64,000 bases of DNA from Prochlorococcus sp. AG-412-P08 (lineage in GTDB: Bacteria; Cyanobacteriota; Cyanobacteriia; PCC-6307; Cyanobiaceae), in the NCBI GenBank assembly GCA_003214695.1, contig QCLI01000003.1:85794-149793 (forward strand), written 5' to 3'. The notes below the pieces were generated by a model that was given only the letters and a program-made list of their open reading frames with translations, had not been told where the DNA came from and did no database searches. Shown in pieces: positions 53,701 through 62,590 of this stretch (position 1 is its first letter; each line of letters opens with the position of its first letter). A program made the translations under genes and the position numbers.

Positions 53701-53867
53701 AGAGCTGCTATTAAGCAAAGTCTATTCACACAGACTATCCCCCTTGAAGCAATAACATTGATAGAAACAAGTTACTCAAAATGACAACCAGATCTGTTCT
53801 TATACCGATCGATCTAGCCCTTTAGCAAAATTTATTCGGTCCTTATCTCCTTTTCTAAAGCAAAACA

Positions 53868-54563
53868 ATGATCGAGAAATCTGCAAAATGGATTACATCC
53901 TTACGCGAAAACATTCGAAAAGAATGTGGGGATGGATGGATGGTGCGTGGTATTGGGAATGGTCATGTACAAAAGGTTCAACTAACTGTTCGTTACGAAA
54001 ACGGCAAGCGAGCAAGGATAGTGCTTGGACCAAAGGCTAAGAGTGACCCAGATTTTATTCCATGGGTAGGGACAAGTGCCGGATGGATATTGAACATTTC
54101 TGCAGATATCTCATCCACAATGAACTCTCAAGGCAAGAGTTTATCTGAAGCATATGAGCTAGTAAAACAAAAGAAGGAGTCGGCTTTCTATGGAAAGCTC
54201 GACTGGGAAAAGTTATTCGTAAAATTCAAATTACATAAAACAAGTAATGGGAATAAAAGTGCACGGGTATGGAACAGAAACTACCGAACGACAATTGACC
54301 GCACCTTAATTATTCTCACTAGCAAACCTCAGGTTTCCAACGGTTATACAGTCTTAAAAACACTTGTCGAACGTCATGGAGGAGAACCTGGTTCTACTAG
54401 CAGACGGCTCCGAATCCAATATGCTGCAGAATTTCTACGCTTTGCTTTTAAGAATGGTGCAAATAAAAGTTGTTTACCGCCAGAGGACCTCAGCTACTTC
54501 ATTGGAGAAAAAACTTCTATAAATAAACAGAAAGATAATGCAAGTAAATCAGATCATTCCTGA
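53868..54563 (+). CDS. Truncated tyrosine-recombinase-like protein (N-terminal and core-binding part only)
   Basis: This 231 aa protein resembles the N-terminal two-thirds of picocyanobacterial integrases. It has an arm-type DNA-binding part (GWMVRGIGNGHVQKVQLTV, RYENGKRARIVLG), a core-binding SAM-like region (GKLDWEKLFVKFKLHK, RTLIILTSKPQVSNGYTVLK) and LPPEDLSYFIGEK at the end. The catalytic domain with the R-HxxR-Y residues is missing; the frame stops at 54563. It is likely a remnant of a mobile element or a standalone binding protein. Confidence 0.6.
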   Translation: MIEKSAKWITSLRENIRKECGDGWMVRGIGNGHVQKVQLTVRYENGKRARIVLGPKAKSDPDFIPWVGTSAGWILNISADISSTMNSQGKSLSEAYELVKQKKESAFYGKLDWEKLFVKFKLHKTSNGNKSARVWNRNYRTTIDRTLIILTSKPQVSNGYTVLKTLVERHGGEPGSTSRRLRIQYAAEFLRFAFKNGANKSCLPPEDLSYFIGEKTSINKQKDNASKSDHS

Positions 54564-54577
54564 GCAGGCTTCATTGC

Positions 54578-54615
54578 CATTGATTTCACACCACCAATGT
54601 TAATTGAAATCAATG
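54578..54615. terminator. 10-bp inverted repeat after integrase fragment
   Basis: CATTGATTTC (54578-54587) pairs with GAAATCAATG (54606-54615). It lies 14 bases after the stop, without a T-run. Confidence 0.5.
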
Positions 54616-54789
54616 TCAGGTAAAAAATACAACCTGTTGACTCAAACCTCCACTTTTCGCTGAGATTAGAGACTATAGTTTTTATATTTTACTGGCTAAC
54701 AAAAAGTAAGCCTACAGAAATCAAAAAGGGTTAAAAGCAAAGACAAGGTTCTTTTTAAACTCTATTCACACTTTTCAACTAATAAAAAA

Positions 54790-54993
54790 ATGCGCACCAA
54801 AATGTCCCCTAGAAGAGCATTGCTTACTGCAGCAATAATGGCCGTCACACCAACTCTTCTCTTTATCACTTGTTCTGAAAGATTTTCAGCCTTCGGTATT
54901 CTAATTGCATCCACCCTAATTAATTGGCCAGTGCTTAGGTGGCTTGATGATCGTCAATGGTATAGAGAATGGGTAAAAGAAGAGTCTAAATAG
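54790..54993 (+). CDS. Small membrane protein
   Basis: This 67 aa protein has two hydrophobic segments (LLTAAIMAVTPTLLFIT and FGILIASTLINWPVL) and ends WLDDRQWYREWVKEES. Not recognised. A 7-bp GATCACA/TGTGATC repeat follows its stop. Confidence 0.6.
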   Translation: MRTKMSPRRALLTAAIMAVTPTLLFITCSERFSAFGILIASTLINWPVLRWLDDRQWYREWVKEESK

Positions 54994-55320
54994 CAAAGCA
55001 GATCACAAAACTCTCTGTGATCCCATTGCAAGGTAGGAAGCATATATTAGGCAAAATGAACACTACTAAATTTGGATCTTGACTAAAAGCAAAGACTTAA
55101 GACTTTACATGTAATAACCTACTGAAATCATTAGATCTGCCTAATCCAGTAGCTGGAAATGGTGCAAGCTAACGTTCATGGTAAATAGACGAAGGAATTA
55201 CAAGCAAGATTCTAAAATTTTCATCATAATTCAACTCTCTAAAGAGTTATCATTTCTTGTTTTAAGAGATAATAGAAGTAAGAAAAACCCTAGATCAAAG
55301 GTTTACCCAAAATTCACACA
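54994..55320. other. Intergenic before selO, about 325 bases
   Basis: Low-GC spacer; a competing frame at 55178 that enters selO in another register is a shadow. The sharp change in base composition begins near 55320, at the selO start. Confidence 0.5.
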
Positions 55321-57048
55321 TTGTCTCAAGTGGAAACAAGTCCTATACCAACCACCTCCAACCTGTGCGAATCACCGACAACAAAAACTTTCGCTGAATT
55401 TTCACAACGGGCTGACTATTTATTCATGGATTCACTCCAAGCGGATCCTCAAGCGACCGACGACGGGCACGACCACAACCCTCGTCAAGTGTTCTCGGGT
55501 CATTACGTACCTGTGACTCCCACGCCCATTCCAAGTCCTGAATACATAGCACACAGCAAAACCTTATTTAACGAAATGGGGTTAAGCCATAACCTTGTAT
55601 TTGATGAACAATTCCGCCGTCTATTTTCAGGCGACATCACAGTAGCACAGGAGCCCATGCGTCCTATTGGTTGGGCAACCGGCTATGCCCTATCGATTTA
55701 CGGCACTGAATACATACAACAGTGTCCATTTGGAACTGGCAATGGCTACGGTGATGGCCGAGCAATTTCCGTGTTTGAAGGTGTCTTCAATGGCAGACGC
55801 TGGGAAATGCAACTGAAAGGGGGAGGCCCGACACCATACTGCCGTGGCGCCGATGGACGTGCCGTACTTCGTTCCAGCGTGCGAGAGTTTCTTGCGCAGG
55901 AATACATGCACGCTCTGGGAGTGCCCACCTCACGGTCACTAACCTTGTATGTGTCCCGAGCCGAAACAGTACGCAGGCCCTGGTACACCCAGAACTCAAG
56001 ATCCATCGATCCGGACGTCATGTTAGACAATCATGCCGCGATCACAACACGGGTCGCACCATCATTTTTGCGAGTCGGTCAACTTGAGCTATTTGCCCGT
56101 CGCGCACGCAGCAATGCACATCAGGAGGCTCTGAACGAGCTAGAAATGATCGTGAAGCACCTAATCGAGAGGAACTACCAGCAAGTAATTGATCCGAATC
56201 TTATATTCAGCGATCAAGTGGTCGAACTAGCCTATTGCTTTCGCGAACGGCTCATATCCCTAGTAGCCAATTGGATGCGTATTGGCTACTGCCAGGGCAA
56301 TTTCAATAGTGACAATTGCGCCGCAGGTGGCTTCACTCTCGACTATGGCCCCTTCGGATTCTGCGAACTATTCGAGCCCAGATTTCAGCCCTGGACAGGT
56401 GGAGGAGAGCATTTCTCATTCTTCAACCAACCAGTTGCGGCCGAAGCCAATTTCCAAATGTTCTGGACAGCTATCCGGCCTCTGCTCACAGACAACACTG
56501 AGGCACTAGCAAAACTCAATCAAATCAGAGACGGATTCGCCAAAGAAATGAGTCAGGAGATTGAGGGCATGTGGGCACAGAAGCTCGGTCTAATCAACTA
56601 TGACGCAACTCTGGTAAACGAACTACTACAATTAATGGTTCTCTCCAAAGTAGACTACACGGTCTTTTTCCGAAAGCTGTCTAATATTCCAGAGCAAATG
56701 ACAGCATTAAAAGAGAGCTTCTATCTTCCCAGCTCAGAACAGATAGATAAGCAATGGGCTAATTGGCTTCTACAGTGGAGGGATCGCATAAAAAACTGCG
56801 GTGAGCCAACAGTGATATCCAATAAGATGAAACGCATCAACCCGAAGTACACCTGGCGCGAGTGGCAAATAGAAGAAGCATACAAGAAGGCTGAACAAGG
56901 TGATTACAGCCTCATCAAAGAGCTACAAATTGTACTCAGCAATCCCTACGACGAGCAAGCATCAACAATAGAGAGGAAGTATGACGTCCTAAAACCAAAA
57001 AAATTCTTTAATGTCGGGGGAGTATCCTACTACAGTTGTTCGTCATAG
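55321..57048 (+). CDS. selO: SelO/YdiU family protein adenylyltransferase (pseudokinase)
   Basis: SelO transfers AMP from ATP to hydroxyl side chains of proteins. This 575 aa homologue has [20 protein letters not shown] near residue 160, where the family holds its nucleotide-binding Lys and loop, plus [20 protein letters not shown] and [16 protein letters not shown] is near residue 325 (the family has HGVMNTDN; the His is replaced). TLDYGPFGF carries the metal-binding Asp. The C-terminus ends CSS, with Cys where eukaryotic SelO has selenocysteine. TTG start. GC content and codon use are far higher than the neighbours, indicating transfer. Confidence 0.93.
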   Translation: MSQVETSPIPTTSNLCESPTTKTFAEFSQRADYLFMDSLQADPQATDDGHDHNPRQVFSGHYVPVTPTPIPSPEYIAHSKTLFNEMGLSHNLVFDEQFRRLFSGDITVAQEPMRPIGWATGYALSIYGTEYIQQCPFGTGNGYGDGRAISVFEGVFNGRRWEMQLKGGGPTPYCRGADGRAVLRSSVREFLAQEYMHALGVPTSRSLTLYVSRAETVRRPWYTQNSRSIDPDVMLDNHAAITTRVAPSFLRVGQLELFARRARSNAHQEALNELEMIVKHLIERNYQQVIDPNLIFSDQVVELAYCFRERLISLVANWMRIGYCQGNFNSDNCAAGGFTLDYGPFGFCELFEPRFQPWTGGGEHFSFFNQPVAAEANFQMFWTAIRPLLTDNTEALAKLNQIRDGFAKEMSQEIEGMWAQKLGLINYDATLVNELLQLMVLSKVDYTVFFRKLSNIPEQMTALKESFYLPSSEQIDKQWANWLLQWRDRIKNCGEPTVISNKMKRINPKYTWREWQIEEAYKKAEQGDYSLIKELQIVLSNPYDEQASTIERKYDVLKPKKFFNVGGVSYYSCSS

Positions 57049-57068
57049 CATTTCTTTCTTCTTCTCAG

Positions 57069-57395
57069 GGGAATCCATTCAAATGTTTAGATACAAGAGA
57101 TAATAAAAACAATCAAATAATTTGGCCTTATACAGATCTATTAATAAACGATATGGAGCCTAATCTTGATGATCGAGTAGCAGAACATGGTTTAACTGAA
57201 TCCCAATAATGGCGTACGTCACCTTTAGGGGGTATTGGTTTAACCAAGAGAGCGAATAATTATGCAGAATCCCTCCATGATGATCGTACCAGGTCAATTG
57301 GAAGAGGCAATCTTATGGCATGGGGCGAAGCCGAGTGTTCTAGACATGCTTACAAAGCATTATCAAAAAGAGAAAAACATGATCTTCTAGAATAG
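57069..57395 (+). pseudogene. C-terminal remnant of a di-heme oxidoreductase (DHOR/DUF1111)
   Basis: A 109-codon stretch directly after selO reads, in one frame, as the C-terminal domain of this family: WPYTDLLINDMEPNLDDRVA, then a single in-frame TAA at 57207-57209 (replacing an expected Glu), then WRTSPLGGIGLTKRANNYAE, LHDDRTRSIGRGNLMAWGE, and AECSRHAYKALSKREKHDLL. Intact members are periplasmic proteins with two heme CxxCH sites of over 400 aa; those lie in the missing upstream part. It is clearly dead. Confidence 0.75.
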
Positions 57396-57444
57396 CTGAA
57401 TCAACTTTAGACTTTTTCGTATATAGAAATGTGCTTATAGAGTC

Positions 57445-57600
57445 CTATGGGTTATCTGCAGGTTGAAACGGTGCAGGGGTACATATCTCAACTCCATTGT
57501 TGTTTTGATATGACCTTTCAATTCCCCATGATCTTTGTATGATCCTGACTGACTTAGCATTTTTCGGTATCGGTCGAGATGCCATTCTTGCTCGTTCCAT
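57445..57600 (-). CDS. 51 aa basic micro-protein
   Basis: ATG 57600. Basic head (RARMASRPIPKNAKSVRIIQ), then SWGIERSYQNNNGVEICTP. Looks protein-like but has no known family. Lies in a gene-poor stretch after the DHOR remnant. Confidence 0.4.
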   Translation of the reverse strand: MERARMASRPIPKNAKSVRIIQRSWGIERSYQNNNGVEICTPAPFQPADNP

Positions 57601-58150
57601 TTAGAAAAACAATCCTAGCCATATTGAACTATTGATTGCTCCAAAGAGCAAATCAAAAAATACCACCAAAGCGATCATTTGAAAGAGTTCCAGGTATCAA
57701 ATTATTGGTCTCGGACACTACCCGAGGTCAGTTCGATTTTAGAAACCTTAAGTAAGAGTAAAAATGAATAATTAGATAGTCACAAAAGTAATTCCAACAT
57801 TCTCATAACTAAGCACTATCTTCAATTTCGCTAGGCACCTTTCGGATGTATACATCTTGATCATTCATTTCTTCCTTTGGTCTCTAGCATGAGCCTTTAG
57901 CCTAGATCCAAGCGTCTCTCATCAATTCTCATTCTTCTAATGGCATCCATAGAGACATTTCCAGATAAGAGCTAATCAAACAATAAAATGCCAGCCTGAA
58001 GGATTGACCAAAGCACGATTTTTCGCAGAGGTTAAGCAATATTTATTTGTTAACCCTAATAGCTAATAAAAGCGGGAATATACCTATCCCAAGTATTCAT
58101 GGAAAAGAGTGCTTCTATTCACAGGTTAAAAAGGAGTAAAGAGTATAGTA
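57601..58150. other. Intergenic, about 550 bases
   Basis: Only fragments of 17-19 codons on the minus strand near 57830-57970. No gene seen. Confidence 0.45.
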
Positions 58151-58555
58151 GTGATCGTCGACAAGTCAGAGAATCTGAAGATAAAAGCAACAAAACTCAC
58201 TGACAGTTCACGAGATTCCTATAATCAATTTATGACTTATGTTGTGTTATACATTGCTGCTATATATTGCATTTGGTGGATCTATCGTGTCGGCTGGCTG
58301 GAAGCTATCAAGAAAATCCTTAGTATATTGATTCCATCAGCATTAATCATTCTTTTCAATGTGAAAGCAGGTCAATTACTTTTTAAAAGTCCTATAGTTG
58401 GAATTATAAGTATTTTCCCAACTGCCATTTTTATATACCGGGGATCTCTACCTTTAGTAGCTGGAATTAATAATTGGATCGAAAAAAAAACCTATGAGTT
58501 TGTTGAAAATCAAGATGTAGTTGAAGCAGAAGTTATCTCCAAAGAGGATGCTTGA
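58151..58555 (+). CDS. Membrane protein, about four TM
   Basis: This 134 aa protein, GTG start, has hydrophobic segments around residues 30-50 (VVLYIAAIYCIWWIYRV), 53-70 (KILSILIPSALIILF) and 80-100 (PIVGIISIFPTAIFIY). The tail is acidic (VVEAEVISKEDA). Not recognised. Confidence 0.6.
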   Translation: MIVDKSENLKIKATKLTDSSRDSYNQFMTYVVLYIAAIYCIWWIYRVGWLEAIKKILSILIPSALIILFNVKAGQLLFKSPIVGIISIFPTAIFIYRGSLPLVAGINNWIEKKTYEFVENQDVVEAEVISKEDA

Positions 58556-58634
58556 CGCAAATTTTTAACAGACTGAGAACCTAACATTAAACTTGCTGCT
58601 TCCTCTGCTTTTTATTCTCCTCACAAAAGTGAGA

Positions 58635-58868
58635 CTATTTATCAAAAATCAACTGTTGGTAAGATTCAAGGCCTTTGATTTGGCTATCAAGAGATGTTAG
58701 ATATTTCTCTACTGATTCTAATTCATTTCGCAAATGAAATCTCTTGCTTTGCAACGCCTTTAGCCTTCTGTGCATCTCCAAAAGTCGCCTCCCACGATTT
58801 TCTTCAGCTGCGAAATATATCGATGACCTCTCATTTGATGAGGGACTGAATTGATTACTCATGGCCAT
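58635..58868 (-). CDS. Coiled-coil small protein
   Basis: This 77 aa protein has a clear coiled-coil (RRLLEMHRRLKALQSKRFHL, RNELESVEKYLTSLDSQIKG). The N-terminus is Ser-rich. No family. An oligomerisation role is inferred from the heptads. Confidence 0.6.
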   Translation of the reverse strand: MAMSNQFSPSSNERSSIYFAAEENRGRRLLEMHRRLKALQSKRFHLRNELESVEKYLTSLDSQIKGLESYQQLIFDK

Positions 58869-59077
58869 ACTCCTTGTTTTTTTAGCGGAAGACTACCAAG
58901 TACGGAAGATCTTTCTAAGGAATTGAGCTAATAACTACGAATAATCAACCCATGTCCCTAATCTAGGTCTAAACGACAAGATCTTAAAAGTAAATCAGTG
59001 TTAACGCTGGAGCAATTGCACTCCCATGTTTTGACCTAGGTAGATAAACCTGAAAGCATTCTAATAATAGGAATATT

Positions 59078-59227
59078 TTGTATCAAAGGAAAACCTTTCT
59101 TCCTTTTCTTGCATCAGCAACTTTACTGTTAATCCCCTTCGCCTTAAGTGGAGGTAGTTCAGACACAGATAATCCTCCCTCAGAGGAAATGCACAAAGAC
59201 CATGATCACCATGGACATGCGCATTAA
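59078..59227 (+). CDS. Small exported protein with His-rich tail
   Basis: TTG start at 59078. A hydrophobic signal-like segment (FLPFLASATLLLIPFALS) is followed by a short acidic linker and a C-terminus with six His in nine residues (HKDHDHHGHAH). Such tails bind Ni, Zn, Co or Cu. It is a 49 aa periplasmic or anchored metal-binding peptide; function inferred. Confidence 0.55.
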   Translation: MYQRKTFLPFLASATLLLIPFALSGGSSDTDNPPSEEMHKDHDHHGHAH

Positions 59228-59266
59228 AAACTCTTTCAAGAGCAACCCAAATAAATTCACCTAGAC

Positions 59267-59407
59267 TTATTTTTTAAACTTCCGCCCTTCATGAAGAGTT
59301 ACAGTCCAGTACCGAACGAACTGCTGGCCGACATAAAAATGATGCGCTGCAATTCCAATGGCTAGAAAGAAGCTGTGAGTCCTTTGCAAGCTTTTCAGCC
59401 TGATCAC
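59267..59407 (-). CDS. 46 aa protein, start uncertain (maybe longer or broken)
   Basis: From GTG 59407 it reads IRLKSLQRTHSFFLAIGIAA and HHFYVGQQFVRYWTVTLHEG. The same frame stays open to 59482 (KWRTILEVPHEKRYLFDFSL) without a start codon, so a longer gene may have lost its start. One weak hydrophobic stretch. Not recognised. Confidence 0.4.
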   Translation of the reverse strand: MIRLKSLQRTHSFFLAIGIAAHHFYVGQQFVRYWTVTLHEGRKFKK

Positions 59408-59689
59408 TAGGGAGAAATCAAAAAGGTATCGTTTTTCATGCGGAACTTCTAGAATTGTTCTCCACTTGCTTAGTTTAAGATTTCAAAGAGCATCACAGAG
59501 TTATTCGTTAGCCAAGGACTCTAACCTGGTAGGCATTGCGAGAGAAGGCTAAAAAAACATACTAATAATTCTTGAAATACACTAAGATAATACTTAAGGC
59601 AACATTAAATTAGGCATTCAAATAGGTATAAACTCTCTTGAATAAATGCTTTGGTTGTCATATAAATTTATTACTCGAAAAGGAGGATT

Positions 59690-59860
59690 ATGAAGTTGGT
59701 ATCACCTTTCACCATCCTTAACGGCGCCGTAAGTGACGTTTGGAGGATGCACGATTTCAATTACAATTTACCAATCCCAAAAAAAGATAAAAATTTCAAA
59801 TGGGAAGCAGAATGCCTTAGCAATCCCACAAAAGCGAACTGCAAGTTGTATGAAGTTTAA
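59690..59860 (+). CDS. 56 aa protein with CP12-like C-terminal motif
   Basis: ATG preceded by AGGAGG at three bases. The C-terminus is ECLSNPTKANCKLYEV, i.e. Cys-x2-N-P-x4-Cys followed by basic-x-Tyr-Glu. This matches the C-terminal disulfide loop of CP12 (C-x2-NP-x4-C-R-x-Y-E), the redox linker that binds GAPDH and PRK. The N-terminal half is unlike CP12. It may be a CP12-tail mimic or an independent small protein; see findings. Confidence 0.6.
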   Translation: MKLVSPFTILNGAVSDVWRMHDFNYNLPIPKKDKNFKWEAECLSNPTKANCKLYEV

Positions 59861-59876
59861 ACAAGATTTTTTGTAA

Positions 59877-60250
59877 ATATCTTGTAACCTACATACTGAA
59901 GCTCGCCATTCTCTTTCAGACGAAAAGCTAACGACCGATGCACCTATAGATAACGAGAGCCAAAGTCATAGTTTGCACCCATTGACCTAGTCGCAACTGA
60001 ATTGGCAACATGTTTTTTGACAGTTATGGGTATTGCGGCCAAGAGAGAAGCTTGGGAGATCGGAGAGATTACAGCAGAAATTGATAAAAAGATGACTTTG
60101 AAAGGACCTAGGGAGATTAAATCTATTTCTATTAAACTTTTTATGCCTATTGATTTATCAATAGAAAAATTAAGAGTTCTTCAGATGGCAACGGAAGATT
60201 GCCTGGTAATCAGAAGCCTTAAAAGCTCATTAAAGGTCACAATCAAGTAG
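59877..60250 (+). pseudogene. OsmC-family gene broken by a one-base frameshift
   Basis: Two frames joined at about 59972 give an OsmC-like protein: HSLSDEKLTTDAPIDNESQS in frame 1, then FAPIDLVATELATCFLTVMG, KGPREIKSISIKLFMPIDLS and EDCLVIRSLKSSLKVTIK in frame 2. Both catalytic Cys positions of the peroxidase family (ATC and EDC) are retained. A lost T in AGTTTG explains the shift. About 20 N-terminal residues also appear to be missing. Confidence 0.75.
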
Positions 60251-60275
60251 ATCACTAGCAAAAGGAGGCATTAAA

Positions 60276-60689
60276 ATGTATCTTAACTTTCTCCCCATTC
60301 GAATGTTTCGAGAAACACCTCAGGTCACTTTTTTTGATGCAGGTGTACGGAACAACGAATGGTTGCGATATCGTCATTCATCATGGGAGTGCGGTATCTC
60401 CTCCGAATGATTTCGAGCATGAACAATATTATGTGCACCAATATCAAATTGATCACAACTTAGTGTTGGAAGGCAATAGAAAGTTCACTTTGCTAAATCC
60501 TTCATGGGATGAACTACATCATATGATTTTTCTAAAGCTAGATATTAGAGCACTTCAAATTCCTATAGGGACTTATCACAGATCAGTTTCAGGAAAGAAA
60601 GGAAGTATTGTGATCAATCAATACGGAAAAAGGGTTTTGACCCAGACAAAGAATTTCTTCCTATAAGCTTTCGAGAAGAAAAGATTTGA
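60276..60689 (+). pseudogene. Cupin-like protein with two compensating frameshifts
   Basis: A strong RBS (AAGGAGG) precedes ATG 60276. Frame 1 reads RETPQVTFFDAGVRNNEWLR. A shift near 60400 leads to FEHEQYYVHQYQIDHNLVLE, FTLLNPSWDELHHMIFL and IPIGTYHRSVSGKKGSIVIN, which fit a beta-barrel cupin. After about 60620 frame 1 returns (FDPDKEFLPISFREEKI) to a stop at 60687. Start and stop are in the same frame, so the two shifts cancel. Cupin assignment is moderate. Confidence 0.6.
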
Positions 60690-60909
60690 TTGAAGCAAAA
60701 GCCACAAAACCTATTTTTTGGGTATGTGAAAACAATCAAACAAAAAGAATTGAACTCAGCCTATTGGGAATAGAATCCTCACGAAGATTCTATTGATCTT
60801 ACGACTAAAATAAGTGCTTCACCAGCAAGTGCATGGCTTCTTTGATCACGTTCATAGATCCATTAGACAAATGCATTCTCACTATTCTTTAAGAGTAATT
60901 GAGCATTCT

Positions 60910-61461
60910 CTATGCAAGGCTCTCTTTTCGAACAGCGTTTAGAAAGGCTTGATTTAGTTTTTCCAAGGGTTCATTGCTCCAATCATTTAGAGCAGACCTC
61001 ATTGCGCAAGATCCATTTCTATAGGCAATTGTCATTTCTAAAGCAGTTAATTGATGTGTACCTAGTAAGATCTGAAAGACTAATTCAGGATTGCTATATG
61101 GGTATTTTTGAAGACACTTACTCACCTCTTGCAAACCTACCTGTAATGTAACTCCTCTTTTCTTTACAATTGATTCAAATTCCTGTTTAGCGACTTCGCC
61201 ATAATTATTTGCGCCTTCCTCAGTAAAAATAGTTCCAATATTATTATCTTCATCAGGCCACTTGTGATCTATCCCCATCAACGCTTCTATTCTTAAAAGT
61301 CTTTGCTCAAGATTCTCATCAGATACTGTAGTTGCTGAGTCCTTTAATTGTTCGACCACAAAATCCGTTAACGTTTTTCCTTGCTTAATTGCTTCGGATT
61401 TCAACTTTAGCAATAAAGCAGGGTCAATATTAATATTCAGCTGAGTCCTTTCTCTAGGCAT
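60910..61461 (-). CDS. Ribbon-helix-helix DNA-binding-like protein
   Basis: Start chosen at ATG 61461, giving 183 aa from PRERTQLNINIDPALLLKLK; an upstream frame to 61494 adds 11 residues. The first 40 residues match an RHH (CopG/MetJ-like) domain: TQLNINIDPALLLKLKSEAI, then GKTLTDFVVEQLKD. The C-terminal 120 residues are helical and unfamiliar. Could be an antitoxin-like or transcription regulator; no partner toxin is adjacent. Confidence 0.75.
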   Translation of the reverse strand: MPRERTQLNINIDPALLLKLKSEAIKQGKTLTDFVVEQLKDSATTVSDENLEQRLLRIEALMGIDHKWPDEDNNIGTIFTEEGANNYGEVAKQEFESIVKKRGVTLQVGLQEVSKCLQKYPYSNPELVFQILLGTHQLTALEMTIAYRNGSCAMRSALNDWSNEPLEKLNQAFLNAVRKESLA

Positions 61462-61543
61462 AGATTTCTTTAGTTTTCTGCATATTATAACCAATTATTT
61501 TTTTTCAGCAAAGAGAGAGAAGGTTTAAAGAGCATTTATTAGC

Positions 61544-61702
61544 TCAACTATTATGACTAGCTTTTCGCTTCGGCTGCTGAGATTCTTTCCCTACACTCCC
61601 ATCGGCTATTAATCCTATATTCCCAGTGGTTTTCTCAAGAAATAGTTTTTTATAAATAACTTGCTCCTTTAATTTGTTGATAGATGAATCCATTCCTGTC
61701 AT
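61544..61702 (-). CDS. 52 aa soluble basic protein
   Basis: ATG 61702 follows AGGAAA. The helix KLKEQVIYKKLFLEK is followed by TTGNIGLIADGSVGKES and a basic end. Credible composition; unknown. Confidence 0.45.
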   Translation of the reverse strand: MTGMDSSINKLKEQVIYKKLFLEKTTGNIGLIADGSVGKESQQPKRKASHNS

Positions 61703-61841
61703 TTTCCTATTTTTATAAAAGGGAAGAAACGCTAATTAATTACATAATTAAAAGCTTTGCAACAGTTCTGCCATAAAAGGGGGAAATACTCATGGACCTT
61801 TGCTTAAAGGAATGGTTTAGTTGTTCAAGTTCACTTGATTC

Positions 61842-62468
61842 ATGATTAGCTTTTTCCTTCCTATAGGAGTAGAGAATGTAGTTAGCTCCTATCAACCAAT
61901 TAGCTATGGGTTTATCAGCCTCTTCTTCTTTCCTATAATTTTTGGAATTTCTATTTACTCACTGAGCAAATATGATGAGCACCTTAATAATAAGCTAATA
62001 ACAAATACTGTTGGAAAAAATCAATTGACAACAACTCCCACTCCTATCAAGGAAGGACTCATAGAAAATAAAAACCTATGTAATCCTATTGAGAGTTTTA
62101 TTATAGATACTATAGCTTTAATTAAAGGGGATTTAGGTCAATCGAAGACCATAACTCAGACTCAAAAGTTACTTGAATTTGGTGCTATTTCACTTTTAGC
62201 AGTAGGTGGCACAAGCCTAGTAACACTTGATGTTCTTAAAAATTCATCAAGTAAGCTTTCTCCAGTACATGTAGAGTCAGTTAGAGATATTGGGAATATC
62301 AATATCTCTTCAAGAGTAAATGTCCAGGATTTTGCAGTCAAAAAGATTAGATATATAAGCTCTTCATTAGGAAAAAATTATATTGAAAATAATAATACTT
62401 ACAAACCTTATTTGCTTAGCCATATCAAATTTACAAAAGAAAACTTTGTTAGAGTTAACTTTGCATGA
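61842..62468 (+). CDS. Membrane protein with large soluble part
   Basis: This 208 aa protein has hydrophobic segments at residues 20-42 (ISYGFISLFFFPIIFGISIY) and about 113-130 (FGAISLLAVGGTSLVTL). The first segment is followed by a charged loop and the second by an extended soluble C-terminus. Not recognised. Confidence 0.6.
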   Translation: MISFFLPIGVENVVSSYQPISYGFISLFFFPIIFGISIYSLSKYDEHLNNKLITNTVGKNQLTTTPTPIKEGLIENKNLCNPIESFIIDTIALIKGDLGQSKTITQTQKLLEFGAISLLAVGGTSLVTLDVLKNSSSKLSPVHVESVRDIGNINISSRVNVQDFAVKKIRYISSSLGKNYIENNNTYKPYLLSHIKFTKENFVRVNFA

Positions 62469-62590
62469 TTAAGAAAATAATATTGCAGAATATAGGGTTC
62501 CCTTCTGACTACATTTTTAGTGAATTATTTAGCCAAAATGATTTAGGTTGTCTTTCTATTTAAGCGACATAGTTATGATAATGAATTGAT

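Noticed and set aside
55178..55516. 112-codon + frame overlapping the start of selO
   Set aside because: Overlaps selO in another register; the codons are a shadow of selO's 5' end and upstream AT-rich DNA.
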